Shown: positions 1 through 8,039, numbered from the stretch's first letter. The stretch: 36,852 nt of DNA from Raskinella chloraquaticus (SeqCode) (GCA_002365175.1 DEZK01000026.1:38356-75207), one strand, 5' to 3'. Translations and numbers: made by a program. Notes: generated from the letters alone by a model not told the origin.

Positions 1-159
1 CGCCATCGTCGCGCTTGCCAATTCCGCGCCGCCCGTTTATTGTAGCGCAGGCTGTCGCAGCTGTTATTTGCTGCACCGGCCTGATGCAGACAGACCACGC
101 TGACCAGCCGCAGGTACGCACCCAGACTGCTCCGTTATCGTTCTCTGAAAGGAATAAAC
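1..159. other. left-edge sequence without a recognisable gene
   Basis: No convincing gene is seen. The first 21 bases are identical to bases 495-515 inside the following AhpD-like gene, and in that same reading frame an open stretch runs from base 2 to a TGA at 102-104, but the protein after the match does not resemble the family. It may be the tail of a broken paralog entering from the left, or chance. The bases just before 160 contain a good ribosome binding site (AAAGGA, 149-154). Confidence 0.3.
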
Positions 160-705
160 ATGCCCCATATCACTCCCCTTGCCCACGCTGATAGCACTGG
201 CGACGTCAAGACGACGCTCGATACCATCAAAAACAGGATCGGCATGGTGCCCAATCTCTACGCGACGCTTGCCAAGGCACCCGCTGCCCTCAATGGCTTG
301 CTGGCGCTCGGTGGCGCCCTCGAGAAAGGCCATCTGAGCAAACCGGAAGCGGAACTCATCGCCCTCATCGTTGGCCAGTTGAACGATTGCTCCTATTGCA
401 TCTCCGCCCATTCGATGATCGCCAAGGGCGCAGGTATCAGCCCGGCCGACATTCTGGCTGCGCGCGCCGGCACGCTGACAGGCGGGCGCAATGGCGCCAT
501 CGTCGCGCTTGCCAAAGCCATCGTCGAGAAGAAGGGCCATGTTGCCGCCGCCGATATCAAGGCTGCCAAGACCGGCGGGCTCAGCGAGGCGGATATCCTT
601 GAAGTAACCGCGCATGTGGTGAAGAACATCTTCACCAATTACGCCAACCACGTCGCTGACACAGACGTTGATTTTCCCAAGGTCGACCTCAAGCTGACGG
701 CCTGA
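160..705 (+). CDS. carboxymuconolactone decarboxylase / AhpD-like family protein
   Basis: This 181-residue all-helical protein belongs to the AhpD/CMD superfamily of small cytoplasmic proteins, many of which are thiol peroxidases or decarboxylases. The AhpD redox signature is visible as Cys77-x-x-Cys80 followed by His84 (sequence CSYCISAH), with an upstream Glu in the helix at 61-66 in the position of the proton-relay Glu. This favours a peroxidase-like (alkylhydroperoxidase) activity over lactone decarboxylation, but the substrate is unknown. The ATG at 160 follows AAAGGA with 5-bp spacing. The gene stands alone: it is closed by an intrinsic terminator at 733-758. A second family member at 13674 has the same Cys77/Cys80/His84 numbering, so the two are paralogs. 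Confidence 0.85.
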   Translation: MPHITPLAHADSTGDVKTTLDTIKNRIGMVPNLYATLAKAPAALNGLLALGGALEKGHLSKPEAELIALIVGQLNDCSYCISAHSMIAKGAGISPADILAARAGTLTGGRNGAIVALAKAIVEKKGHVAAADIKAAKTGGLSEADILEVTAHVVKNIFTNYANHVADTDVDFPKVDLKLTA

Positions 706-732
706 TCCCTCGCACTCCCGGTGACATCTGTG

Positions 733-758
733 AAGGCCGCCTTCCGGGGCGGCCTTTT
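733..758 (+). terminator. Rho-independent terminator after the AhpD-like gene
   Basis: A perfect 9-bp stem (733-741 with 748-756, AAGGCCGCC/GGCGGCCTT) closes a 6-base loop and runs directly into a T-run (755-758, then CT). It lies 28 bases after the stop at 705 and separates this gene from the Anbu cluster. Confidence 0.85.
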
Positions 759-875
759 CTATTGCCCGTTTTTTAAGCGATGATGCCCTGCACGCGCCAT
801 TGCACCTTTCTCAGGCACGTGCACAATTCTTCCTGGCGGCGATTGGCTGACGTCGCAGCGTGAGGACGATCAAGG

Positions 876-2294
876 GTGACCATGCCTTTCGATGAAATGC
901 ATTCCGATCCTGCGGGAATTCGTTCCCCCTATCGCGATATCCAGTCATGGCTTGAATCAGCCCCCCTTGAGATGCTGGCACGCAAGCGTCATGAAGCCGA
1001 ACTGTTCTTCCGCCGCATCGGCATCACCTTCGCCGTATACGGCGACAAGGAAGGCTCTGAACGTCTTATTCCCTTTGATATCGTGCCGCGTATTCTCTCA
1101 CGCCAGGAATGGCAGCGCCTGTCGCGCGGCCTTGAACAGCGCGTCAAGGCTCTGAACGCCTTCATCAAGGACGTTTACGGTGCCCGCGACTGTCTGAATG
1201 CCGGCATCATTCCAGCCGAGCTGGTGCTGCAAAATCCGTCGTTCAGACCGGAAATGACCCGCATCCGCACCGCCCACGACATCTACGTGATGATTGCCGG
1301 CATCGACATCGTCCGCGTTGATGCTGAGACCTTCTACGTGCTTGAGGATAATGCGCGCACCCCCTCGGGCGTCAGCTATATGCTGGAAAACCGCGAAGTC
1401 ATGCTGCGCATGTTTCCCGAGCTGTTTCAAAACAACCGCGTGCTGCCGGTCGAGAACTACACCGACGATCTGCTTGCCACCCTGAAATCGATCGCGCCCC
1501 GCTCGGCCACCGCCGACCCCAATGTCGTGCTGCTGACACCGGGCGTCTATAATTCGGCCTATTACGAACACTCGTTTCTGGCCGACAAGCTCGGCATCGA
1601 GCTGGTTGAGGGCAGCGACCTCATCGTCAACGGCGATATCGTCTACATGCGCACCACCGAGGGATTGAAGCGCGTCGACGTCATCTATCGCCGCGTCGAT
1701 GATGAATTCCTCGATCCGCTGGCCTTCAATCCGCACTCCATGCTGGGTGTTGCCGGGTTAATGGGCGCTTACAAGGCCGGCAACGTCTCGCTCACCAATG
1801 CGGTTGGCACCGGCGTTGCCGACGACAAAGCCGTTTACAGCTACATGCCCGAGATCATCCGCTTCTATCTTGGCGAGGAGGCGATCCTCAAGAATGTCCC
1901 GACCTGGCGGTGCCGTGAACCGGACGCGCTTGCCTATGTGCTGGAACACATCAGCGAGCTTGTCGTCAAAGAAGTTCACGGCTCAGGCGGCTACGGCATG
2001 CTGGTTGGTCCCAAGGCCGACAAGGCGACACGTGAGGCTTTTGCAGAAAAGCTGCGCGCCAACCCGGAAAATTACATCGCCCAGCCAACCCTCGCCCTCT
2101 CAACCGTGCCCACCCTGGTCGACGAAGGCATCGCGCCGCGCCATGTCGATCTGCGTCCCTTCGTCCTGTCAGGCGCTGACAAGATCCGCATCGTTCCAGG
2201 CGGCCTCACCCGCGTGGCGCTTCGCGAGGGATCACTGGTCGTCAATTCCTCGCAAGGCGGCGGCACCAAGGACACCTGGGTCGTTGATCAGTAA
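876..2294 (+). CDS. circularly permuted ATP-grasp protein of the Anbu cluster (COG2308)
   Basis: The 472-residue protein is a circularly permuted ATP-grasp ligase of the COG2308 type, predicted to form an amide bond between a carboxylate and an amine at the cost of ATP. Two family landmarks are visible: EDNARTPSG at 157-165 and the glycine-rich nucleotide loop VKEVHGSGGYGM at 364-375. It is full length. Translation could begin at GTG 876 (GAGGA at 862-866) or ATG 882; the difference is two residues. It is the first gene of a + strand run, 11 bases before the alpha-E gene, followed by a transglutaminase-like gene and the Anbu protease. This gene set is conserved in many proteobacteria and has been proposed to make or attach a small peptide tag (Iyer and colleagues' amidoligase analysis). 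The substrate is unknown. Confidence 0.9.
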   Translation: MTMPFDEMHSDPAGIRSPYRDIQSWLESAPLEMLARKRHEAELFFRRIGITFAVYGDKEGSERLIPFDIVPRILSRQEWQRLSRGLEQRVKALNAFIKDVYGARDCLNAGIIPAELVLQNPSFRPEMTRIRTAHDIYVMIAGIDIVRVDAETFYVLEDNARTPSGVSYMLENREVMLRMFPELFQNNRVLPVENYTDDLLATLKSIAPRSATADPNVVLLTPGVYNSAYYEHSFLADKLGIELVEGSDLIVNGDIVYMRTTEGLKRVDVIYRRVDDEFLDPLAFNPHSMLGVAGLMGAYKAGNVSLTNAVGTGVADDKAVYSYMPEIIRFYLGEEAILKNVPTWRCREPDALAYVLEHISELVVKEVHGSGGYGMLVGPKADKATREAFAEKLRANPENYIAQPTLALSTVPTLVDEGIAPRHVDLRPFVLSGADKIRIVPGGLTRVALREGSLVVNSSQGGGTKDTWVVDQ

Positions 2295-2305
2295 GGATAC
2301 ACCTG

Positions 2306-3250
2306 ATGCTTTCCCGCACCGCCGATAATCTGTTCTGGCTGTCGCGCTATATAGAGCGGGCGGAAAACCTTGCCCGCATTCTCGATGTCGCCTCGCGCCT
2401 TGCCAATCTGCCATCGGCCTATGCCGGCACATCGAATGAATGGGAAAGCGCGGTGGCGACCGCTGCCTGCGTCGATACCTTCCATGACGCGTTTGACGAG
2501 GTAACCCCCGAGAACGTCATCGAATTTCTTGCCTTCTCGCCAACCAACCCCGGCTCGATCCGCAATTGCATCGAAACCGCTCGGCACAATGCCCGCGCTG
2601 TACGCACCGCGCTGACGGTCGAGATGTGGGAGATTATCAACAGCGCCTGGCTCGAATTGCAATCCCTGTCCGCCGAGCGCCTGCGCTCGGGGCCAGAGCT
2701 CGCGCGCTTTCTTGCCTGGGTGAAGGAAATGACGCTGCGCTTTGACGGCATCGCCTACCGGACGATGCTGCGCAATGACGCCTATTATTTCTCGCGCCTT
2801 GGCTTCCAGATCGAGCGGGCTGACAACACGGCCCGCATTCTTGACGTGAAATACCATGTCCTGCTGCCACAGACAGAACCGGTGGGCGGTGGGCTTGATT
2901 ATTTCCAGTGGGCCGCCGTGCTGCGTTCGGTCTCGGCGCTGACCTCATATAACTGGATTTACCGCGACAGCGTCAAACCCTGGCTGGTCGCCGATTTTCT
3001 CATTCTGCGTGAGGAGATGCCGCGCTCGCTCGCCTGCTGCTACGGCAACATTGTCCGCTTTCTGGATGAGCTGGCTGTTTCCTATGGCCGGCAGGGCGAC
3101 GCGCAACGCCTGTCACGGCGTGTCTCGTCGGATCTGCGCAACGCCACCATTGAAGGTATTTTTCAGGGCGGCCTCCATGAATTCATCTCGCAATTCATCG
3201 TTGGCAACAATCATGTCGCCCAGGCGATCACCAAACAATTCCTGACCTGA
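2306..3250 (+). CDS. alpha-E domain-containing protein (COG2307)
   Basis: This 314-residue soluble, strongly alpha-helical protein is of the alpha-E (DUF403, COG2307) family, recognised from its N-terminus (LSRTADNLFWLSRYIERAEN), which is characteristic. The biochemical role is unknown; the family nearly always sits beside the circularly permuted ATP-grasp protein, as here, and in some genomes the two are fused, so they probably act as one complex. The ATG at 2306 follows TAAGGA with about 8-bp spacing. It lies 11 bases after the ATP-grasp gene and 7 bases before the transglutaminase-like gene, consistent with one transcript. Confidence 0.9.
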   Translation: MLSRTADNLFWLSRYIERAENLARILDVASRLANLPSAYAGTSNEWESAVATAACVDTFHDAFDEVTPENVIEFLAFSPTNPGSIRNCIETARHNARAVRTALTVEMWEIINSAWLELQSLSAERLRSGPELARFLAWVKEMTLRFDGIAYRTMLRNDAYYFSRLGFQIERADNTARILDVKYHVLLPQTEPVGGGLDYFQWAAVLRSVSALTSYNWIYRDSVKPWLVADFLILREEMPRSLACCYGNIVRFLDELAVSYGRQGDAQRLSRRVSSDLRNATIEGIFQGGLHEFISQFIVGNNHVAQAITKQFLT

Positions 3251-3257
3251 GGCGGCG

Positions 3258-4142
3258 ATGCATATTCACGTGACTCACGAGACGATTTATACTTATCGCT
3301 CGCCCGTCAATCACCTCATCCAGATCCTCCGCCTCACCCCGCGTGGCCATGTGGGTCAATATGTCGGGAATTGGCGCCTTGAGATTGGCGCTGAATGCCG
3401 CGTCATCCGCGATGAGGATTCGTTCGGCAACATCACCCATGCCTTTTCCATCGACCGCGAGACCGAGAGCCTTCGTGTCATCGCCGAAGGCGATATTGAA
3501 ACCGAGGACACAAACGGCGTTGTCCAAGGAGCGGTCGAACGCCTTCCCCGCGAATTCTACCTGCGCTCGAGCGCGCTCACCGAAGCCGACGCCGCGCTGC
3601 GCCATCTCGCCATCAGCCATGCCGACGCAGCCAGCCGCGATCAGCTCGCCGCCCTCCATGCGCTGATGCTCGATCTCCACCAGACGATCACTTTCAACAC
3701 CAGCGCAACGACACCGGCCACGAGCGCCCGCGAGGCTTTCGCCGCCCGTCAGGGTGTGTGTCAGGATTTCGCCCAGATTTTTGTCACCATCAGCCGGGCG
3801 CTGGGCATCCCGGCGCGTTTCGTTGGTGGCTATCTCCTGCGCACAGATGACAAGGCGCAGCAGACAGCAGGACATGCCTGGGCCGAGGCCTATGTCAGCG
3901 GCCTTGGCTGGGTTGGCTTTGACGCCGCCAACTGCGTTTGCGTCACCGGGGACTATGTGCGGGTGGCGGCTGGGCTTGATTCACTGGATGCCACCCCCGT
4001 GCGCGGGGCACAGCGCGGCGGTGATGGCGAAGCGATGAGCGTCCGGGTAAAGGTCGAACCACTGCAGGCCGTGCGCACCCCCCGCCCTATCCCGGCAACC
4101 CAATCGCAATCGCAGGGATCATTTCCACCATCCCTGTCCTGA
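3258..4142 (+). CDS. transglutaminase-like cysteine protease/amidase of the Anbu cluster
   Basis: The 294-residue protein has a bacterial transglutaminase N-terminal beta domain (about 1-85) and a transglutaminase-like core with an intact triad: Cys168 in QGVCQDFA, His206 in AGHAWAE and Asp222 in GFDAAN. Such proteins cleave or exchange amide bonds. No signal peptide or membrane segment is seen, so it should be cytoplasmic. Within the Anbu gene set it is thought to process or remove the peptide made by the ATP-grasp ligase; that is inference from gene context. The C-terminal 25 residues (PRPIPATQSQSQ region) look disordered. The start ATG follows the previous stop by 7 bases. Confidence 0.9.
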   Translation: MHIHVTHETIYTYRSPVNHLIQILRLTPRGHVGQYVGNWRLEIGAECRVIRDEDSFGNITHAFSIDRETESLRVIAEGDIETEDTNGVVQGAVERLPREFYLRSSALTEADAALRHLAISHADAASRDQLAALHALMLDLHQTITFNTSATTPATSAREAFAARQGVCQDFAQIFVTISRALGIPARFVGGYLLRTDDKAQQTAGHAWAEAYVSGLGWVGFDAANCVCVTGDYVRVAAGLDSLDATPVRGAQRGGDGEAMSVRVKVEPLQAVRTPRPIPATQSQSQGSFPPSLS

Positions 4143-4238
4143 CCAAGTTGTACAACCCGCTTCCCATTGCTAAGGCCAGCGCTGTGCCCTGCATCCGCGG
4201 GCAAGGTGCCTTGGGCAAGCAGCAAGGGAGAGCAAACG

Positions 4239-4988
4239 ATGACCTATTGCGTCGGCATTCTGGTGAAGGACGGCATCGTGCTCATCGCCGACACCCGCAC
4301 CAATGCCGGTTTCGATGACGTTTCGACCTATCGCAAGCTCCATGTCTTCTCGCGCCCCGGCGAAAAGCTGATCGCGCTTGCCACCGCCGGCAATCTGGCG
4401 GTGACGCAATCGGTCATTTCCATGGTGAGCGAGGGCATCAAGAACGAGGAAGGGACGATCGAAACCCTGCTCGATCAGCCCACCATGTTCAAGGCCGCCC
4501 AGTTTGTCGGGCGTGCCATTCGCGCCGTTTATGACGTGGACGGCCAGATGCTGTCGCAGACCGGCGCCAGCTTTGATGTCAGCATGCTGATGGCAGGCGA
4601 GATCAAGGGCGAGGCCATGCGCCTTTTCATGATCTACCGCGCCGGCAATTTCATCGAAGCCACCGCCGACACCTGTTATCTGCAGATCGGCGAGCACAAA
4701 TACGGCAAGCCCATTCTCGACCGTGCTGTCAAATTCGACACCGAAATCTACGACGCGCTGAAGCTTGGCCTCATCTCGATGGATTCAACCATGCGCTCCA
4801 ACCTCAGCGTCGGCCTGCCCATCGACATGCTGGTGGCGCGCCGTGGCGCCTGCGCTCCCGAACTTGCCACCCGGATCGAAGCGGGAGAGCCTTATTTTCA
4901 CGATCTGCGCGAGCGCTGGTCAGCCGCCCTCCGCGCTGCCCATCTGGCGATCCCACGCCCGCCCTACAAACAGGCGGCGCAGAAATAA
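4239..4988 (+). CDS. Anbu proteasome-type protease (ancestral beta subunit, BPH)
   Basis: This 249-residue protein is of the Anbu family (COG3484), an Ntn-hydrolase related to HslV and proteasome beta subunits that assembles into a self-compartmentalised helical or ring particle. The start is set at ATG 4239, preceded by AGGGAG with 8-bp spacing, because this places Thr directly after Met (MTYC), as needed for an N-terminal nucleophile after Met removal. Asp18 in IADTRTNAG and Lys33 in STYRK match the other catalytic residues (17 and 32 in the mature chain). An in-frame upstream extension to 4167 would bury the nucleophile and is rejected. A 96-base gap separates it from the transglutaminase gene, with a 10-bp palindrome (GTTGTACAAC, 4147-4156), so a separate promoter is possible. 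Native substrates of the family are unknown. Confidence 0.92.
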   Translation: MTYCVGILVKDGIVLIADTRTNAGFDDVSTYRKLHVFSRPGEKLIALATAGNLAVTQSVISMVSEGIKNEEGTIETLLDQPTMFKAAQFVGRAIRAVYDVDGQMLSQTGASFDVSMLMAGEIKGEAMRLFMIYRAGNFIEATADTCYLQIGEHKYGKPILDRAVKFDTEIYDALKLGLISMDSTMRSNLSVGLPIDMLVARRGACAPELATRIEAGEPYFHDLRERWSAALRAAHLAIPRPPYKQAAQK

Positions 4989-5027
4989 GAAAGCCCGCGC
5001 CATTCAATCCCGCCGACCGGAACGCCC

Positions 5028-6191
5028 ATGCGCATCATCGATATCCGCGAGATAACGAAGCCCATCGCCTCGCCCATCCGCAACGCCTATATCGATTTTT
5101 CGAAAATGACGACGAGCCTGGTTGCCGTCATCACCGATGTGGTGCGGGGCGGCGAGCGCGTCGTCGGCTACGGGTTTAATTCCAATGGCCGTTACGGCCA
5201 GGGCGGGCTCATCCGCGAGCGCTTCCGCAATCGCCTTTTGGAGGCAGAGCCCGCGAGCCTCATCAATGAGGAAAATGACAATCTCTGCCCGCACAGGATC
5301 TGGGCAGCGATGATGGCCAATGAAAAGCCCGGCGGCCATGGCGAGCGCTCGGTGGCGGTGGGCACGATCGACATGGCGGTATGGGATGCGGTGGCAAAAA
5401 TCGCCGAAAAACCGCTCTTTCGCCTGCTGGCCGACGGCAAGAAGCGCGACGCCAACCCCCGCGTCTTCGTCTATGCTGCCGGCGGATATTATTACCCCGG
5501 CAAAGACGATAGCGCGCTCTGCGCCGAGATGCGCTCTTACGTTGAGCGCGGCTACAATGTCGTCAAGATGAAGATCGGCGGCGCCAGCCTCGCTGAGGAT
5601 CAGCGGCGCATCGAGGCAGTACTGCGCGAAATCGACGGCAAGGCGCAACTGGCGGTCGATGCCAATGGTCGTTTCGATCTGGAAACCGCCATCGCTTACG
5701 CCAAAATGCTGCGCGCCTACAGGCTCTTCTGGTTCGAGGAAGCGGGCGACCCGCTCGATTACGCCCTGCAGGCCGCAATCAGCGAATTCTATCCAGGAGC
5801 GATGGCAACCGGCGAAAACCTCTTCTCGCATCAGGATGCCCGCAACCTGCTGCGCCATGGCGGCATGCGCCCTGACCGCGACTGGCTGCAATTTGATTGC
5901 GCGCTTTCCTATGGGCTTGTTGAATATCTGCGCACGCTTGATGTCGTCCACCAGGCCGGCTGGTCACCCTCTCGCTTGATCCCCCATGGTGGCCACCAGA
6001 TGTCGCTCAACATCGCCGCCGGCCTTGGCCTGGGGGGCAATGAAAGCTATCCCGATCTCTTCCAGCCCTATGGCGGCTTCCCCGATGGCGTGAATGTCTT
6101 CGACGGCCATATCACCATGCCAGACCTTCCCGGCATCGGCTTTGAGGGCAAGGCGGACCTGATCAAGGTGATGCGCGACCTGGCCGCGTGA
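5028..6191 (+). CDS. tarD: D(-)-tartrate dehydratase (enolase superfamily)
   Basis: The 387-residue protein is an enolase-superfamily dehydratase (mandelate racemase subgroup). It closely resembles, from memory, the characterised D(-)-tartrate dehydratase of Bradyrhizobium japonicum, which converts D-tartrate to oxaloacetate using Mg2+. The catalytic residues fall at matching positions with a constant offset of two: Lys180-x-Lys182 (general base), metal ligands Asp211, Glu237 and Glu263, and His320 (general acid). N-terminal capping motifs such as SPIRNAYIDF and GFNSNGRYGQGG are also retained. It follows the Anbu gene by 39 bases on the same strand and may share its transcript, although no functional link to Anbu is known. 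No dedicated tartrate transporter or regulator lies next to it. Confidence 0.88.
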   Translation: MRIIDIREITKPIASPIRNAYIDFSKMTTSLVAVITDVVRGGERVVGYGFNSNGRYGQGGLIRERFRNRLLEAEPASLINEENDNLCPHRIWAAMMANEKPGGHGERSVAVGTIDMAVWDAVAKIAEKPLFRLLADGKKRDANPRVFVYAAGGYYYPGKDDSALCAEMRSYVERGYNVVKMKIGGASLAEDQRRIEAVLREIDGKAQLAVDANGRFDLETAIAYAKMLRAYRLFWFEEAGDPLDYALQAAISEFYPGAMATGENLFSHQDARNLLRHGGMRPDRDWLQFDCALSYGLVEYLRTLDVVHQAGWSPSRLIPHGGHQMSLNIAAGLGLGGNESYPDLFQPYGGFPDGVNVFDGHITMPDLPGIGFEGKADLIKVMRDLAA

Positions 6192-6200
6192 GGGGACAGA

Positions 6201-6242
6201 CTGAAACAGTCCTGGCAGAACCTGAAACAGCCTTGGCATAAC
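6201..6242. repeat. tandem 21-bp direct repeat upstream of the Hsp70-like gene
   Basis: Two head-to-tail copies (6201-6221 and 6222-6242) agree at 18 of 21 positions, both starting CTGAAACAG. They lie between the tarD stop and the Hsp70-like start. A 21-bp period is two DNA turns, so the copies could place two protein binding sites on the same face of the helix; this is speculation. Confidence 0.6.
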
Positions 6243-6296
6243 CGGCCAAAGCCATTATGGGTTCCGCCCCTTCCCAACAGGCCGTCAGGGCGGACC

Positions 6297-7610
6297 ATGC
6301 CGAGCACCGCGCCCCTTGTCTCGATCGGCATCGATTTCGGCACCAGCAATACCGTCATTGCGGTTGCGACTGCTGATGGGCGGGTCGAGGCCATCCGCTT
6401 CGATCATGGCGGAAAAAAACACAGCGTCTACGTCTCGGCGCTGTGCTTTTGGGAAGAGCAGCCGGGCAGCTCCGCCCAGACCGAGGGTGGGCCGTGGGCG
6501 ATCGAGCAGTTTCTCGAAGGCCACCACGCCCATCGCTTCATCCAGTCGTTCAAGACCTTCGCGGCGAGCGCCAGCTTCAATTCCACCATTATTTTCCGGC
6601 AGCGCTACCGCTTCGAGGATCTTCTCGCAGCTTTCCTGCGCACGCTTGCCCGCCATGGCGGAGAAGCGTTCAGCTTCACAGCACCCGCCATCAACGTCGG
6701 CCGCCCGGTGCGGTTTGCCGGCAACAATCCCGACGAGGCGCTGGCGATACAGCGCTATCAGGCGGCTTTCGAGCGCCTCGGCGCCACGCATGTGCGCTAT
6801 GTCTACGAGCCGGTCGGCGCGGCCTTCTCCTTCGCTCGCCATCTCGACCATGACGCGACCGTGCTGGTCGCCGATTTCGGCGGTGGCACCAGCGATTTTT
6901 CCCTGATGCGTTTCTCGCGCGCTGGTGACCGGCAGCGCGCCGAGGCGCTTGGCCATGGCGGCATCGGCATCGCCGGCGACACCTTCGATTATCGCATCGT
7001 CGACCACATCATCGCGCCGCGACTGGGAAAGGGCAGTTCCTACCGCTCCTTCGACAAGGTTCTGGAGATCCCCAACCATTATTATGCCAGTCTGGCGCGC
7101 TGGCATCATCTGGCGATGATGAAGAGCAATGGCGATCTGCGCGAATTGCGCAAGCTCGCCCATCTGGCGCTGCAGCCTGCCCTCTTGCGCGATTTCATCA
7201 CCCTCGTCGACCTCGACCTCGGCTTTTTGCTCTACCGTGCCGTATCCGACACCAAAATCGCCTTGTCGGCCGGGGACGAGGTCGATTTCCATTTCGCCAG
7301 CAACGGCCTCGACATCCGCTCAACCATCACCAGGCGCGACTTTGAAACGTGGATCGCAGACGATATCGCCCGGCTCGGTGCCACCATCGACAAGGTGCTG
7401 AATGAGGCAGAAATTGCCGCCGGCGCGGTCGAAAAAGTCTTCCTGACCGGCGGCACCTCCTTCGTGCCGGCGGTGCGCCGCCTGTTCACCGAGCGTTTCG
7501 GCAGCGAGCGCCTGATATCGGCCGACCAGTTCACTTCAATCGCCTATGGCCTTGCCCTGATCGGCACCAGCCCGGAAGCGGAGCCGGCGGGGACCACGCC
7601 GCAGGGATGA
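6297..7610 (+). CDS. Hsp70 family protein (YegD-like)
   Basis: The 437-residue protein is an Hsp70/actin-fold ATPase related to E. coli YegD. Nucleotide-binding motifs are present: phosphate 1 GIDFGTSNT (11-19), EPVGAA (171-176), phosphate 2 DFGGGTSD (193-200) and the adenosine motif LTGGTSFVP near residue 380. It ends shortly after the ATPase domain, so it lacks the DnaK substrate-binding domain and lid, as is usual for this subfamily; whether it acts as a chaperone is unknown. It lies 105 bases after tarD on the same strand, with a 21-bp tandem repeat in the gap. No nearby DnaJ or GrpE gene is present. The ATG at 6297 has only a weak ribosome binding site (GGGCGG). Confidence 0.85.
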   Translation: MPSTAPLVSIGIDFGTSNTVIAVATADGRVEAIRFDHGGKKHSVYVSALCFWEEQPGSSAQTEGGPWAIEQFLEGHHAHRFIQSFKTFAASASFNSTIIFRQRYRFEDLLAAFLRTLARHGGEAFSFTAPAINVGRPVRFAGNNPDEALAIQRYQAAFERLGATHVRYVYEPVGAAFSFARHLDHDATVLVADFGGGTSDFSLMRFSRAGDRQRAEALGHGGIGIAGDTFDYRIVDHIIAPRLGKGSSYRSFDKVLEIPNHYYASLARWHHLAMMKSNGDLRELRKLAHLALQPALLRDFITLVDLDLGFLLYRAVSDTKIALSAGDEVDFHFASNGLDIRSTITRRDFETWIADDIARLGATIDKVLNEAEIAAGAVEKVFLTGGTSFVPAVRRLFTERFGSERLISADQFTSIAYGLALIGTSPEAEPAGTTPQG

Positions 7611-7652
7611 CGGCAGGAAGCAGGCTTATGAAAGCGAGCCCGCCGGCAAATC

Positions 7653-7760
7653 TTACGGAGGCATGAATGAAGACATTTCTTGGCGCAGAGAATGAATAAG
7701 CATTATCAGCTGGTAAAAATAGTCGCGCTTGAACTGGCCGGTGCGCTCAATCTCCCTCAC
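7653..7760 (-). pseudogene. truncated YafQ-type toxin remnant
   Basis: Reading leftward from a GTG at 7760 that overlaps the last codons of the antitoxin, the first 14 codons give VREIERTGQFKRDY, the expected start of a YafQ/RelE-superfamily mRNA interferase toxin (family start: M-R-x-I-x-R-T-x-Q-F-K-R-D-Y-K-R). After Tyr14 the sequence changes to unrelated residues (FYQLIMLIHSL...) and ends at a TAA at 7653-7655, 35 codons in all against roughly 90 for an intact toxin. The rest of the toxin, including the catalytic C-terminal His, is missing. The break at about 7718/7719 is consistent with a deletion. The antitoxin has thus become an orphan. Confidence 0.75.
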
Positions 7761-8010
7761 GCAGGTCGTCCATCATGGCATCAATGGTCTTGAAGCGCAG
7801 CAGTTTTTCCGCCCGCGCTTCGCGCATGGCGGCGATGGTGGTTTCGTTGGGCACCAGCGGCTCGAACGGAAGGGTCTTCTCAACCGCAATACGCATCATC
7901 ATCATGCGAAAGGCATCTGATGCGGTCAGGCCCATCGCATCGAGCACGGCGCTCGCCTCGTCCTTTACGCGCTGATTGATCCGCGCCCGTATCACTGCAT
8001 TTTCGGCCAT
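7747..8010 (-). CDS. RelB/DinJ family antitoxin (orphan)
   Basis: The 87-residue protein has the RelB/DinJ N-terminal ribbon-helix-helix DNA-binding domain (VIRARINQRVKDEASAVLDAMGLTASDAFRMMMMRI) and a C-terminal tail that in relatives wraps the toxin (LLRFKTIDAMMDDLREGD). Such antitoxins neutralise a YafQ/RelE ribonuclease and repress their own promoter. The cognate toxin gene overlapped its 3' end but survives only as a stub (7653-7760). A palindrome just upstream (8021-8039) is the expected autoregulatory operator. Because the toxin is lost, the reading frame's intactness suggests either a recent deletion or a retained role, such as repression elsewhere or protection against a related toxin. 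Confidence 0.88.
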   Translation of the reverse strand: MAENAVIRARINQRVKDEASAVLDAMGLTASDAFRMMMMRIAVEKTLPFEPLVPNETTIAAMREARAEKLLRFKTIDAMMDDLREGD

Positions 8011-8020
8011 GTTCCGCCTG

Positions 8021-8039
8021 TGAGCTACAATGTAGCACA
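8021..8039 (-). promoter_or_regulatory. probable operator of the RelB/DinJ antitoxin
   Basis: GCTACA-A-TGTAGC (8024-8036) is a perfect 13-bp palindrome; with two further pairs around one mismatch it spans 8021-8039. It begins 10 bases upstream of the antitoxin start codon. Ribbon-helix-helix antitoxins of this family bind such palindromes to repress their own operon, so the assignment is inferred from position and symmetry. Confidence 0.65.

Noticed and set aside
4167..4238. Upstream extension of the Anbu protease
   Set aside because: It would place 24 residues before the catalytic Thr and lacks a ribosome binding site, while ATG 4239 has AGGGAG at 8 bases.
5004..5951. Long minus-strand open frame opposite tarD
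   Set aside because: Antisense of a clear enzyme gene in high-GC DNA, no ribosome binding site, low-complexity Ala/Arg/His content.
7666..7699. Tiny + strand frames after CTTACGGAGGC (about 10 codons)
   Set aside because: A reasonable ribosome binding site precedes them, but the frames are too short and lie in the decayed toxin region; no support for a real peptide.
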